Shown in pieces: positions 14,501-29,500 of a DNA stretch of 64,000 bases. The notes under the pieces were generated by a model. It was not told the origin of the DNA. It saw only the letters and a list, made by a program, of their open reading frames with translations, and ran no database searches. The DNA comes from Sphaerolaimus hirsutus (Eukaryota; Nematoda; Chromadorea; Monhysterida; Sphaerolaimidae): assembly GCA_964036195.1 (NCBI GenBank), contig OZ038450.1:11348701-11412700 (forward strand). Reading direction: 5' to 3'. Position 1 is the stretch's first letter. The number at the start of each line of letters is the position of its first letter. Made by a program: the position numbers and the translations under genes.

Positions 14501-17500
14501 TAGTAGATGAAGTAATCCTGAGAGTGATGCCGATTTGTATTTATAAATATGTATTTATAGTCAAGACAACTGGGAATATACTATATCCTGGAGATTTTTC
14601 AATGTAGGGTAGTAACGTTAACCAGTGCCCAGAGCCTCTCCATTGCTAGCTGCTAATTTTTTTGCCACTGACTAACTTCAGAGGGTTCCTGTTCAGCTGG
14701 CATCCATGAAACGATCACTTCATTGCTGCCAGTTTCAAATGAAACATCTGTCAGGGGCGTCACTCGACCTATAGAGTTCAGTTTTTTTAATTTAAAATTC
14801 TACCAAATGAAAAATGAGTGCAGGATCACCCTGTTTGCGCACCTTTGTCTACCAAAAATCTTCTCTGAACATATGTTTCACCATTTTCATTTGAAGCTGT
14901 GCATGTCACATCAACATCCTGTTCCAGTGACTCCAATGTTATCCAGTGTGAATCTTGGTTCTCACTGTCAGTGCCATTCGATAAGCCATCCTTCAGTTTT
15001 TTTATTAGCAATGTTATATCAGTTGTTTTATTTATGATTATTAATGTCAAAAATGATTTATTAATGTCAAGTATTGTTTAAAATGCAAACACTACCATAT
15101 CTTCCTGTTCAATTGTCTTCACGTGCCACCTGACAGAAGGTCTTGGATTGCCAGTAACATTGCACCACATCGTTGCGCTGGCTTTATAGTTCAATCTTAC
15201 AACATCCGGGCTGGCATCTTTGCTGATTGATGGTACAGTTCCTGTGTTACATTCGATATTGTTTGCATTGTTTGCAACACTCCACGGATCACATTTTACA
15301 TGTAAAAGTGCCATCCGCAGGGTTAAACCCTAAAGCTTTTCAAACTCAAATTGGGCAGAGCAAACCTGGCTGTGCTTCATCACCAGTGCTGACGATATAA
15401 GTGTGACTCGGCTTCCCTTTCCCAAATTTGTTGTATGCTATAGCTTTGATGTAGTATTTCTGGTTGAACGGCAGGCCGCTAACTGAAAAGCTCTCAGCGT
15501 CCGCTGAAGGTTCCATGTGGTCCCATGATTCAAGTGGGAGTTCACCATCGATTGAATATAATATTCGATAACTCTGCATTTTACACATTCACATTCACAT
15601 TCAAGTAAAAAATTTTGCGACAAAGAAATACCAAAGAGTAAGTGCAGTATTCACCTCTATTGGTGCCTGCCATTCGTCAAGGACAACATCGTCAGGCCTA
15701 ACAATGATTTCATTTCCATCGTCCATTGCATTTGTGAGTATACTTAGACTAGGTGCTGATGGCGTGCCTGTATCAATCAGGGGTGTGCCTCAGCGCAAGT
15801 AAGCCCTCAGTGCAAGAAATCTACTCACAGCGCAAGTAAGCCCTCACTGCAAGTAATCTACTCACAGCGCAAGTAAGCTCTCAGCGCACATGTTCACTTT
15901 ATGTGCTGCTGTACGACGATCAATAGCGCGGTAGTGCCGCACAGCAGCGCATTAGGGTGCACACTCAGCTCGAGTAGATTACTTGTGCTGAGAGATTACA
16001 TGTGCTGAGAGCTTACATGTGCTGAGAGCTTACTTGTGCTGAGAGCTTACTTGCGCTGAGAATTTACTTGCGCTGAGAGTTTCAATATCAATCACTTCCA
16101 TTATGTTTGTTTTTTTCAAGTGATAAAATAAAATAGAGACGAACTTATTCTGATCTTCATGCTGTCACTGGCTCTTTGGTCTAAAAACAATGTGTATCCA
16201 TTGCAAGCCACATCCATGTTCATTGATACGTTGGAAAGTTCCAGTTTCTCCAGATCGGTCTATGTATGGAAAATGTTTCTTTCAACTGTACTCTAATGTA
16301 CTATTCGACTCGCAGAACGGCAAAGGTGCCCTACACACACTAGTTGACAAGGACACCAAAGGTCAACTTGTTCCAATCCCAATTCAAAACTTGCTGTCGA
16401 GCAGGGTTGGCAAAATCTCAGAAAAAAATAAAAATATAATAAAAATAAAATGGAGAATTGAAGAATAAAATAAAATAAAATAAAATGGAAAATTAATAAA
16501 ATAAAAATACAATTTTACTAAAATTCGAATTTTTGTAAAATTTTAGTAAAATTGTACAAAAATTCGTATTTTTGTACAATTTTAGTAAAATTTTACAAAA
16601 ACTTGAGTGTCTGTAAAATTCTATATGAAGTTTTCTATCCTGTTGCTTAAGTTTCTAGCTGCCAATTTGCAGTACAGGGGCTTTGTTGTTCCTTTCAGTG
16701 TTGTGAATGAAAAATATTTTTGCTCAAAATTGAAAATTTTCACATCTTTTAATATACTGTATTACCTCGAATTATCCCCCCCTTGAATTAACCCCCCCCT
16801 CGAATTAACCTCCCCCCCCCTCAAAAGGGGCTGGGGAATGTATAAACCCCCCCTCGAAATACCCCCCCCCCCCAAATACAGTGTAAACAGCATGTACACA
16901 ACAAATAACACAGTGTGTGAACTGTATTATGCAGAACACTCGTTAAAACCGATGACTGAGTGATGTTAGGGGAGGGTTTATGTGTATATACAGTAGTATA
17001 TGCCTATAAACACTCATATGCCTCTGACAATGTTGTATTTTTCTACGTCTGAGTTCGGGGAATTTTGTAAAATTTCTGGCAAAATAATAGACCCCCCTCG
17101 AATAACCCCCCCTCAAATTAACCCCCCTCAAAATTTGCTGGCGCAATAATAAACCCCCATTGGGGTATTTCGAGGTAATACGGTATTGTCACCTTAAAAA
17201 TCACTAATTTTAGTTTTCTTCCCATTTTCTTTGTTCCATACCTTGAAAAAGCCCATATATTGAACCCGCAAGCCCCCGCCCACCCACCTCCCCCTAAAAT
17301 AACAAATTTTTGACTAACTTACCCTCGGGAGGAGCAATTAGCTACATATCTGTCCGGCCCCTGTAACAGTCAAAAATTCAAGATACCTACATCACAACCC
17401 GTGTCACCCAAGTATACATTAAATTTTTTGTATTCATCTGCATGCTTCTAGCGTGCACTTTGTTTTATGGCTTTGCATCCAAGATTCTGATTTTTTGTAA

Positions 17501-20500
17501 AAATTTTGTAAAATTTTTGTAAAATGGTTTCATTTTATTTTATTAATGACATTTCAGAATAAAATAAAATAAAATAAAATGAAACATGAACAAAATAAAA
17601 ATAAAATACAATTTTATAAATATAAAATACAATTTTAGTAAAACGAATTTTACTAAAACCAACCATGCTGTCAAGTAACACTAGGTAGGTACACACTACA
17701 TTACTAGGTATTTATACATATGCTTCATGCCGACCACGTAAATTTATTTACATTCCACCTACCACAATATGTTTTACCACTACAGCTGCCTTTGAATGTC
17801 ATTCGTCGGCTTGTCAGCAAGCTTTGAATTGTAATCGGAACCAGTTGACATTCGGTGTCCTTGTCAACATTTATTAAATCTTACCTGCACAGCGACCCCA
17901 TCAATAGTCCACTCAAGAATTGGTTGAGGCCACCCTGTTCCTTCGCACACCAGTTCCAAATCTCCACCATAAGCTATCGGTATGACATCTCCATCAAAAT
18001 CTTGTATTGAAACTTCCAGCGGAGTGACTAAAAATTGAAGCTTGACATTTTTGACGGACTACAAACCTACTCAGTGCTGTTAATTGCAGTTACCTGGTGG
18101 ATTGGTTTCAAATCTTTGGAACGCGTTATCTGGAACTGGCCCTTCACCATTGACATTTATAGCCGCCACCTTTATAAAATACACTGTGCTAGGGTGGAAG
18201 TTTTCTGACTGGAAGTGGATAGGTGGCTCGTCAACCACAGTTCTGGTCCAGTTATCTTGAGGCATGTGTCTATCATCTGCAGCGGTATAGTAGACAGCAT
18301 ACCCCTGAGGTGTTGGTCGATTTAAAAAGTCTTTGAATTTAACATGACTGGAACAAAGTTGAGTAAAATTTATCAACTTACGCTAATGTCTTTGTCGGTC
18401 TCATTCAACGGTTCCCAACTCACACGGAGTTCGTTATTCCATTCCAAATACAGTTTGGGTACGGAAACCGGCAGTGTAGGTTCTGGATAGGGGCGGATAA
18501 CTATGTATAATCAAAACCAAATATCACATTTTACTGGATTGTGAAACTCACTGCCAATGCCAGTGGTGAAGCTGACAGAGTCCTCACTTATTGGTCCGAC
18601 ACCATTTTTATCCACTGCTTTCATTCGGATGAAAAATTCACTATTTGGTTCAAATTCATCGGATGTAAACTCGTGCACGGTGTCATTGGAACCAGTGTTC
18701 ACCTCTCTCCAATCCGAAAGTGGCAGTGATTCATTGTGTGATGAATAGATCAGGTAACCCTGTCAGAATAAGAAAATCGTTTGCTACAAACCGAACCGAA
18801 CCGGCGCCATTCCGTCACTAAAGGACACCATTAAAAGTGACTGAAACGAACAATGAGATCATTTCCGTAGACCGGCTGGCTCCATTGGAGTATTACGCTG
18901 TTATCAGGTGCTACTGTGGGCACAATTGAGTGTGGTGCAGATGCCGGACCTGTAATCAATTAAAGCATACTTTTATACAACCACGCAATTTATTTATATA
19001 CCAAAATATGTATAGATCGTACATAGCTTACATTACACTGCTTACTATCCCAACGAACACCAATTACCTAGGTAGTATATTCGGCGTACATGATACTCTG
19101 CTGTCGCACTTATTTATGTCTCGTGTTGGAACGTGCCAATGATTGTTAAGTCATGCGATTTCCGTAAAAAGATGAAAAAGATTCATCGATGTGAATATGT
19201 TAATGAATAACATTATAACAACAATCAATTTTGTCATCTTTTTATGAAACTCGCACGCGCTGACCATCGTTGGCACACTTCCAGTGGGAACCACGCGTGC
19301 AGGGTCTAAAGTAACCGGAGTATAGCAGTTAGGAAAATGATAAGGAGGAAGCAAACTCCGTACAACGCGTACACGGTTGCACACGTAATTTACTTACTCA
19401 AAAACATGACTGCACAGCGTTGTGATGTTTCCCGCTGGTGTGGTATACATTCACTGTATCCACATTTCCCGAGAATATTGAGCAAAATAAATGAGTGTAG
19501 TATCATTTCAGACATTGAGTTTCCTTTAACAAATTTCAGTGTCAATCATTTACCATAAATATCGACGAATGTAATATCTTCATCAACATCGACCAGGTTC
19601 TCTGCTTTGCATGTGACCAATAGTGGCTGCCTTATCATCTCCAACTTCATCGTTCCCATTGTCAGTGTCTCATTGAGTGGAATAGTCACTCCCGATGACA
19701 TTTTGTATGGCACAAGTTCTTCATGGTAAATGCAGCCCGCTGGCAAGCACGATATTTGCCACGAGATATTTGCCGGTGGATAGCCATTAGCGTTGCATCG
19801 AAGATGTATGAAGCCCAGGGAATTTGTGCTTGTATTTGGCGTGATGGACACAATTTCAGCGGGCCGATCTGGATGTTTAATGTCGGTTGGGTGAAATTTC
19901 GATTGAGATTCGGGTATACTCGGCGGACCGCATGCTATGCATTTTTCTGAATGAACCATTCTATCATGACGTCATCATTAATAACATAAAAATTGTTCTA
20001 AAAAATGATTTCAGACACAAAACGTACATTAATTATACTCGGCTCCTCCTTTTTCTTTTTAAAATGTTTTTGTGTTTTGTGAAAGTGGATACATAGTGTC
20101 CTTCTTGTGCGTTATCAACTAAGACATAAGTAATTTTGGGAGCATACTTTTCGGTCCGCTGAGTATAAGTGATGCATACAGACCGTTAAAGTCCGTTTTG
20201 ATATTGACGTGCTGTGCTGGGCCAATTAATTGTGTGCCATTCTGTTCAATGACGCTAGCGATCTCGAAGCTATACTCAGTGTCCTCATCCAAGGGCCCAA
20301 CAGTTATTTCGTTGGCATCAGACAAATTGATCTGTTGTGGTGTTCCATTGTCGGACCACGCCACGCGGTAGACCTAAATGGGTATACATTGAAAAAATCT
20401 ATTTTTCCAGCTACATGCTCAATACCTAAACGATATCGTTTTTACCTGAATTTCATCGGGAACTGCGCTCCATTGCAAGAATACTTTTGATCCATCCACA

Positions 20501-23500
20501 GTGTGACTAATCTCCTCAGGTGCGTACCTCGGACCGATCACATTGATACAAGTATTCACTGATGATTTCCCTACCGCGTTCACAGCTTCACACATGAGAT
20601 CAATGGAGCCATTGCTCACTTTCCAATCAATTTTCAGTGTTGCCAATGCCGACCCATTTGGGAATAACTCAGATTCGTTGTAAATGATCGCATCCGCATC
20701 TGACAAACCGGGTTGGTATTAGACCACAGATTTCGTTAATCGATAAATACACCCATTACTGGTGATGGAAAAAGCGCTTTGACTTTAGCGCCAATTGCCA
20801 AAAGCGCCATGGCACTTTTTCAAATCCTAAAGCGCCAAGCGCCAGAGCAAAATAGCTGGTGTGGCGCGTTTTGCTTTGGGCCATGCGCCAAGCGCCGGCG
20901 CCAGACGTTTTGTTCCTGCCGCACATAAAAATAGCGCCAAGTGCCAAAAGCGCTTTAATTGCTTTGGTGCTAGCGTCATGGCGCCTTTTATCACAAACTA
21001 TTACTCCTTAGCTTGGGTGGACTATACCATTGCCAAACTTACGTATATCGTTGACAAGCCACTGTACGGACTCCATTGCGGGGTAACCAGTCGCAAAACA
21101 GTGAAATGTCATTGGCGTTGAAATGTTCTGGGCGGTGACATAGTGGCAACCGGTCACGTCGATTTGTGGCTTGTATGCTGCAATGCTTTTGATGTTGCAA
21201 CTATGACAAACTATAATCAACATTTTCTTTTGTGATTTACCTTCTTTGCCTGTCTCCTTTGAAGAAACATCTGACCATGGGCCAGGGCTGCCTCTGTGGT
21301 TGACAACTGACACGCGAAAGTCGTAGACTGTTTGCGGTTGGAAGTTATCACTGCTGACTACAGCTTTTCCTGATTCATCTGAGGTTGTTATGTTGTTCCA
21401 ATCTTCATCATTCGGTTCCCTCCATTCAACGATGTAGTGCTTAAAATGCAACGTTTATACACTTCAGAGGCGGCACGTTTTCTGACAAATTCTGTTTACA
21501 TGACAAAAATATACAGCGTATTCTGGTATTATTCCCCAGTGGGCATTATTTGTTAGCCAGAAAATTTATATGTTCAGTTATTCGAGCGGGGCAGATGTAT
21601 TTACAAAAAAATTGTGACACATTGGTCATTTTTCACTGATTGAACTAAAACCATGAATGGATGTTTGTGGCCAGATTTAGGTACGGTTTTTTAAAGAACA
21701 TTTAGGGTTTTTTCCAGATTTTGCGGTATGACGAAGTCTTTGAGCTAAGGAATGGGCTTGTTCACGGACACAGGCGTATACTGCATATATTAACATACTA
21801 TAAATTGTCCATTGACATCGTCCACTGGATCCCAGATTACTGTAATGTTGTTGTATACGTCTGGTGCAATTCTCACATTTTGTGGTGCAAGATCAGGCTC
21901 TGCATAGATTTGAGTGTCTTAATAATCTATTTACATACCGTATTTGCTTGAATAATTCCCCTGGGGGATTATTATTTCGTCAGACATTTTTGAGGGGGGA
22001 ACTATTCGAGGGGGGAATTATTTTTTCGTCAAAATTTTCAAGCATGTTTCCATCAACTCATTTCACGAAATATTCCTTATAAACACAATAACATGCCATT
22101 TTTGTTAAAATTACGTATAACAAATAAATCAAATCTTTAAAGGGGGATTATTCGAGGGGGGAATTATTATTTCCTCACTTGTCTTACCGGGGGGATTATT
22201 CAAGGGGGGAATTATTCAAGGGGGGGACTATTCAAGCAAATACGGTATATCATATTGATCACATAAAAATTTCTAAGGAATTTAGTAGACTTACTTCCAT
22301 CTGTGGTATTGAAGTAAATCGGCTGAGATCTAGGTCCTTCCCCATCTTCATTGTTGGCCCAAACTGTAACTGTATAGACTGTATCTGCATTTAGATTATC
22401 CAGCAAAAATTCTAGTGGACCAGTTTCATTGTCAGATTCAATGTAAGTCTCATAGACATCATCGTCACTTGATTGGTGTGCCAGATAATATCCCTGTAAT
22501 GAAATATATTTACACCTAGCAAAATTGTGATTTCATTCAGTGTTACATCGAATAGCTACCTAATTACAAAACATTGTGCTCATGATGCTATCCTCACTGA
22601 GTCAAGAAATTTGTGCACTTTTGAAACGTGTTTCTGGACAATTTTCAAGCCAATCTTCTGCTAAATATGACACTTTATGGATCGTGTTTTTTTTTGCAGT
22701 TTTGCAAGAAGAACATACCTACACACTTTTTGCAGAAACATTTGAACATGTTTCAAACATTCAAGCGTCATAGAATTTCCTCGCGCACTGACTCGATGAT
22801 CGAGTGCATGGTATTTTATCAGTAGCCCAGTAAATTGTAGGCATGAGCACCAAACAGACCAGTATTCTTCCATTGGGTACTTCGGGTGGCTCCCAGTTGA
22901 CGCGGGCACTGAGATCAGCATAGACGTGCACAGTTATAGACTCGGGTGCAGTTCCGGGGCCTAGTTGAAAAAACTACGTTTATAAGTGAATATAACTTAG
23001 GTATGTATTAAAAGTTATAAGCTGTTTAAGTTTATAAGTTGTTTTTTTGTGAGTGATGATAATGCACCTTGAACGGCCAAATTCATCTTGGTACTCGCTG
23101 TGCCAAAAGCGTTTCTCGCCTCACAAGTGACATCAGTGCTTTCTATTGCGTCCACTTCTAATGTGCTTTGCACAGCATTGGGGTGGGAAGCTGTTGGTGT
23201 CTGCATTTTATATCAATTTCTTCGTGTCACAATTAATGACCAGGTTAATATTATTTATATTGTATTTGTAATTATTACTCACATGGCTGGTTTCACTCTT
23301 CTGCGGGTCGGCATCGTTGCTGCCGATCAACCAGCTGACTTCTGGAGCAGGGAAACCATCAAACTCACAGGTCAAAGTTACCTTCTCCCCAGGGGATGCC
23401 AATATTTTCCCATTGCTGACATCAACCTCAGTAGAAGAGTTGAATCCGAGTAGTTTCGGTGCGTGTGCTGGATTGTTTTCAAATGTGTATACTCAGGGTG

Positions 23501-26500
23501 TATAGTCAGGGGGGATTTATTCAGAGTGAAAATTTTGAGGGGGGGTAAATCAAGAGGGGTATTACGAGGGAATAGCGTGTGTAACCGTCTAGAGAATTTG
23601 GATTATAATCGAAGTATGGCAAAATTGTTAGTGCTTTCCTGTAGCACCCTTAGAGCTGGCTACACCTTCTCGTCTAACGCTGCAGGTGACACTATTCACA
23701 TTCCACCGCAATAACCATCACTTGTGCTCGTAGATTATGGTGAAATAGATTTGTGTTGACCGCGATGGCCCCGGTGCGTGGTGCAATCTTATTCACGATC
23801 TAGGTATTATTTCACGTTGCTTCTCAGTCTCGGTCACAAGTGCAATACCGTTCACCAACAATCAAGAACAACACAAACAACACACACCTGCATAATCTGT
23901 TGTAAAGATCAAATCCTGTGATTGTGGGCTCTCTCCCATAGCTTTTCCAACTGCAACGACGTGAATTGAATACTGTGTATTCTCTCCAAGGTTGTCAATC
24001 ACCAGTTCCATATCATCTTCATTCTCAGCTGCCGGCGATGTAACCTCCGCCCAATTTTCATCGCCAACGGGCTTGTATCGGATGATGTAATTCTGTAGAT
24101 AAAACTTTGAAAAGTAAATTTTGAAAAAAGTCAATCTGATAATTTGACGTTGCCACCTGAATAATTCCATTTGGTATCGACGGGGGGTTCCAGAATACGG
24201 TAACTGTGTTCAATTTCACATGCAGCGACACTCCTGTAGGTGGGCTCGTGGGACCGGTGAAACTCAGAGCGGCATGTGCGAACTGCACCCCTTGTCTGAA
24301 ACGCAAAAATGGCAGGGTTCGGTTACTTTACAAAAAAATGTGTTGAGCCACATGCTCAATGCAGTCCCTATACTGATAATTGACACAAAATTGTACCACC
24401 GTTAATTTAGCGACCCCAGCGAATGGATTTGATGATGGTGTACTGCGAGGGGGTTTCGTTAGGGTCAACCGCACTTTGTGTTCGCATTCTGTTGTGTGTT
24501 GGAAGACTCACCTTATGGAAGACTCACTCCAGTATGGTATATCCCCCAGTAAATCAAGTAATCCCCACTTCAGAGATGCAGAGGTGTATTCTTCAGTAAT
24601 TTTTCACAAAATATTCTACAAGCAGACCAAAACTGTGGTGTACCTCGAAATACTTGGGATTGGTGCCTTTCGGGTGCCATTTATATTTCCCCCGGCCCAA
24701 ATATACACACGCACAACTATTTAGGTACATAAAATTTATCAACATCTACTCACTCATTCTTCGCGACACAAGTAACATTGATATTCCGGCGCAATTCCCC
24801 CAGATATATTGTCGACACAGCGGCAAAATCACTCTGACTCGACTCATCATCAAATGTCTCGCCATCAACACTTTCCAAGGGGAGTGAAGGAATCCATTCT
24901 ATGCTGGGCTTGGGCACGCCAGTGGCTGTGCAAGTGATGTTGTGCTGCATATCGTTCGGAGCTACCTGCTTTTCTGGTGGATAGGACAGCGTCACTTTTG
25001 GTTTGGTCGCTGAGATGGGAGGGTTACTTTGAGATTTTTGTGATTTATAGTAGATTACCGTGAAGGTGGAACTAGAGCGTTGGAAAATCTTGATAATTTT
25101 TTAGAAAATTTAATTAAATATTATCTCAGAAAATCTTACAAAAATAAAATACAATCTCCCTCAAAAAACGTGGAACAATATAAAAAATATAAATCTTGGG
25201 TATATTTTCTTGAGATTTTCTGATATTTTGAGAAATCTCAGGGAACCTGACAAAAAGAAAATATAATTAATCCCTCTGGAAAATCCCAGAAAATTATAAA
25301 CATAAAAAGTATGAGATTTTTTATATTTCTGAGATTTAACAAAATATAAATCACACGGGATTGTTTTGAAATGCTAAACATGACTTCATCACTGACCTCC
25401 CTTGCCAGTCACAAATTCGAATGAGTCAGAAAATGGCCCCTCTCCATACTCATTCACAGCTCTCATTTTGACGTGGTAAGGTGTCAACTGGTCAAAGTAC
25501 GAGTTGTCTAATTGTGCAGATTGAACGTCACTGGCGCTCGTATCAGACACGGGAACGTGCACGTTTGACCATGATTTGGATGAAATAGACGGGTCGGCAG
25601 AATAATACACCACATAATGCTGGAAATATTTGTGAAAATAACTTTGCAGGATGAAAACTGTTATATTTAAATGTGCTGGATTGATGATGACAATGGCAGA
25701 AAAACGTACCGTAATTTCTCCATTTGGATGCTTTGGGCGTCTCCATTGAATGCGAATGTCGTTTCCGGGTTCAACTTCTACTTGAATGTCGCTCGGTGCG
25801 TCGGATGGCGCTGCGTAGTGAACGTTTACATGTGTACTTTTGTATAGAAACATAACTAAATATGTATTTATATTTACAGGTAAATATGTGTGCATTTAAA
25901 TAACGGTATCCGTATACCGCATTTCTTCTAATAGGACGGTATACTTCCAATAGAAGCGCACCTCTAATAGAACGGCAGGTTTTGGCACGTTTTTGCGCTC
26001 ACGAAAACAATATAACGGCAGCCTTCAATTGAACGGCACCTCCTATAGAACAGCACCTCCAATAGAACGGCGGGTAAATAAAAGTTGAGGAAAAAAATAG
26101 AACGGCGCTCTTCTATTGTAAGAAGTACAGTATAGGTATATATTTTTATATAAATATATTTATAAACTTGCATACACATGTTTCTAAATTCTACATTTCA
26201 AGGATCCACTGATGCAAAGTACCTAGTGAGCTTCGGATATGGCTTTTAAACGTCGATTCACTCACCTCCACTGTGCATGTCGAAGTGTTGTGTCTTACTG
26301 TGTGGCCCATTTCCATCCGCTGTCAGTGCGGTCATTCTGAAGTAATATCTCACAGCCGGCTTCAGCCAATCCCTCGCCATCAGAAGCTCTGTATCGGCGC
26401 CAGGTTTCTGCGCAACCAAAACTTTGTGTTAAAAATGAAAGTGTGTGAAATGAAATGTCGACGCACCATTGGAACTTCGAAACTAGGATCGTTCGCGAGG

Positions 26501-29500
26501 TCAACAGTTGGATCTTCTGACAAATGCAAAACGTATTTCTGGGAAGAAATGTAAGAATTTACCGCAGTACGCACCTAAATACCAAACAAACGTTGTCAAA
26601 TCACTGAAAACATGTAAAACACACAGTGATTTGTCCATTCGGATATGTGGGCGGGAGCCACCGCAACAGCACAGTGTTGTTATCGAACACAGTCGTGTGG
26701 ATTTCCTTAGGTGCGCTTCCAGGACCTGCGGAAACTCGTGTGAAAAATTTATGTGCCAATCTGAAATAATCTGGCTAAAATTATTTTAACCAGTTTTTGT
26801 TTACCTGGAATTCGAATGGCAATAGTTTTGTTCACCATACCAAAACTGTTTTTGCCAGCGCAGTGGAAGTTTACATTTTGTCGCACATTTCTCACGGTGC
26901 CAGACAATGAGAGAAATGTCTCGTTGGTCTGCCCATTTACTGGTTGCATCTTGAGCCGCACCGGCCAATCTGGGTGCAGAACGAGCTTGCTTTCGACGCG
27001 TTCATTTCTAAACTTCGATAACTCCCGAATTTAGTCAGGTCCAGCACATTTCCCATTCCTCGATAACTCCAAATGACGGAAACAGCATCTAGATAGCTCC
27101 AGCACATTTCTCATTATTTTACCGATTTATCGGAGCTAGCAACAAAAATTCTGTCAGAAGTCGAAAGTGCACTTGTTTACTGGACTTCTAGATGCGTTTT
27201 TGTTCCTAATGACTGACGATGGCAAAAAAAGATTCGAAAATTCGAAAACATTTTCGAATTTTCGAATTTTATCGGAATTTTCGAATTTTTATTTCACCCC
27301 TAGAAAAAACACTTAAAAATCGATTTATTTTTCAAAAAATTCGAAAATACTTTTCGAATTTTTTAGGGAATTCAAGGCAAAAAAACACTCATAGGTTCAA
27401 CGTGCTAAATAAAACGACAAATGATACGCGGTGCGTATGAAAAAGCGAAACAAAAAAAAAACGTTGAAATGTATAATGTGAAATGTCTTGCAAGTGCCAA
27501 ATGTTATGAAAATGCCCTGGAAAATGGCTAATATATTTGAAATTTTCCACAGCATTTCCATGACTTTAGACAATGTGCATAACACTTGACATTTCACAGA
27601 GCATTTTACAGGTGTCTGGGACTGCCCATAGGAACTGCACATATTTATAAGTAAAAGGGATGTGATCAAAGATATACTCCAGCCACATCACACCTTACAA
27701 TGAAATCTACCATATCCCATCTGTATAAAAGAACCAAAATTATTTAAAAAATCATCATATGATAAATACAATTAAAAAATGTTATGTTTGTCCTTTTATT
27801 CAGATGGGATATGGTAGATTTCATTGTAAGGTGTAATGTCGCTGGAGTATACTGGGTGGTTTTGAGTATTGGTTTGAGAAGTACCCGTATCTTGTGAAGT
27901 TAGCACTGTATGCACTGAGTACACTCAGTGTGTCACCCACTTCCAAAACAGTCCAAATTCTGCGTTTAAAGCTTCAGATTCAATATTTTTCCAAAAAAAT
28001 TCAAAAATTCTTTGAAAAAATTCAAAAATAGCCCAAAAAATTCGAAAATTGCCAAAAAAGATTCGAAAATTCAAAAATTCAAAAATTAAATTCGAAATTC
28101 GAAAATTAATGTCAGGAAAAATTCGAAAATTCGAAAATTCATTTTGGAAAAACACTTAAAAATTTAAATACTTTTTTGGAGGGTTTGCCATCGTTACTGA
28201 TGACTAGAGGTAGAAAATTTTACACTTTTTTCAATCTTTGAAACTTTGTTATTTTGTAACTTAGATGCGATTTTCCCGATTTTTTTGGAGTAATCAACTT
28301 TTAGAAGTAGAGGATTCATTTCCTATTTTTCAGCTAGTGTCGTGTAACGGCGACCAGACGAAACCAAAGCAAATTCAGAAGCACCATCGACACTTTATTT
28401 ATAAATATTAAAAAAGTTCAAACGTCATATAAGTTCGGTTCAGTTCAGTTCTGTGTTAAGTAAATTTTTTTAAGAAATCAATTTTCGGTAAATACCGCAG
28501 TGGGAGTTGAATGTCAAATGAATTTTCAATTTATAACTTGAAAGTAAAAATTATCAACATTTAGCCTCTTCCCACCCTTCTTCATTCTCACCAGCACTAG
28601 TTTCCAAGGAGGCATCCGGTTTGGGATAGCCGGACACGGCGCAGTGTACCCATATAGCGGCACCTGTGGGCGGTCCCAGACCCTGTAAATAGCCCTGTAA
28701 AATGTCAAATGTGATGCAAAGTGTCAAAAGTCATGTAAAATGCCTTGCAAACGTGTTTGCCATTTTACAGGGCATTTTAAATGACTTTTGACACTTTGCA
28801 TGACATTCGACATTTTACAGGGCTATTTACAGGGTCAGGGATCGGCACCTGGCCGCAGCGTCACAGTTCCCACAGTGCCATTGTCTTGATCCGACCACTG
28901 TGGCTCCAAGGCGACATAGCCGATGCGCGTCTCACGTTTCAGCGTGAAGTCCACTATCGATGGGGTGTTCTCTGGGGTTTCAAATTGAAAATTGGATGCA
29001 TGCATGATTGATCCAGTGAAGATTACAGCCAGCACCAATAATACCGCCACCGCGTCGCGCCAAGCACAATGTGCTTAGAACATGAATCAATGACTAAAAC
29101 CGATGGAAAGAATCCTCGTTTTCGTATGTTTTAGCAGTTTAGGAAGGTGTTCTGATTTTTTACGGGAAACAGGAGGCGCATGCATGCACATTGCACGGAA
29201 GTGAAGCTGAAACAAGAACACACACAGACACACACACACAAACCATGCAAATAATACAAGATAATTGAACACAACTCGAGCAGCCTGTCCATTTATCAGG
29301 CCATTGGAGTATATCCTGCCCGGTTACCCATTATTGGTGACACTGATTTTCAATTTTGTAAATTTTTTGAAGCTTCAACCAAAGAAATTTGATTCTAAAA
29401 TGTCCACCGTGGGAAAATATATTATTCACAAGATGTTCTGGTAAAACAGTAAAATCGAAAAGCCCATCACCAACAAAATATGAAAATGAAACTCAACCAT

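Larger units (their letters stand above)
27217..28193. mobile_element. AT-rich inverted-repeat element (GATGGCAAA family), copy 1
   Basis: Outer ends ACGATGGCAAAAAAAGATTC and GGGTTTGCCATCGTTA are inverted. The interior has TTCGAAAATTCG-type palindromes on both arms. It carries a diverged introner copy and a separate palindrome at 27671-27852. Confidence 0.7.
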
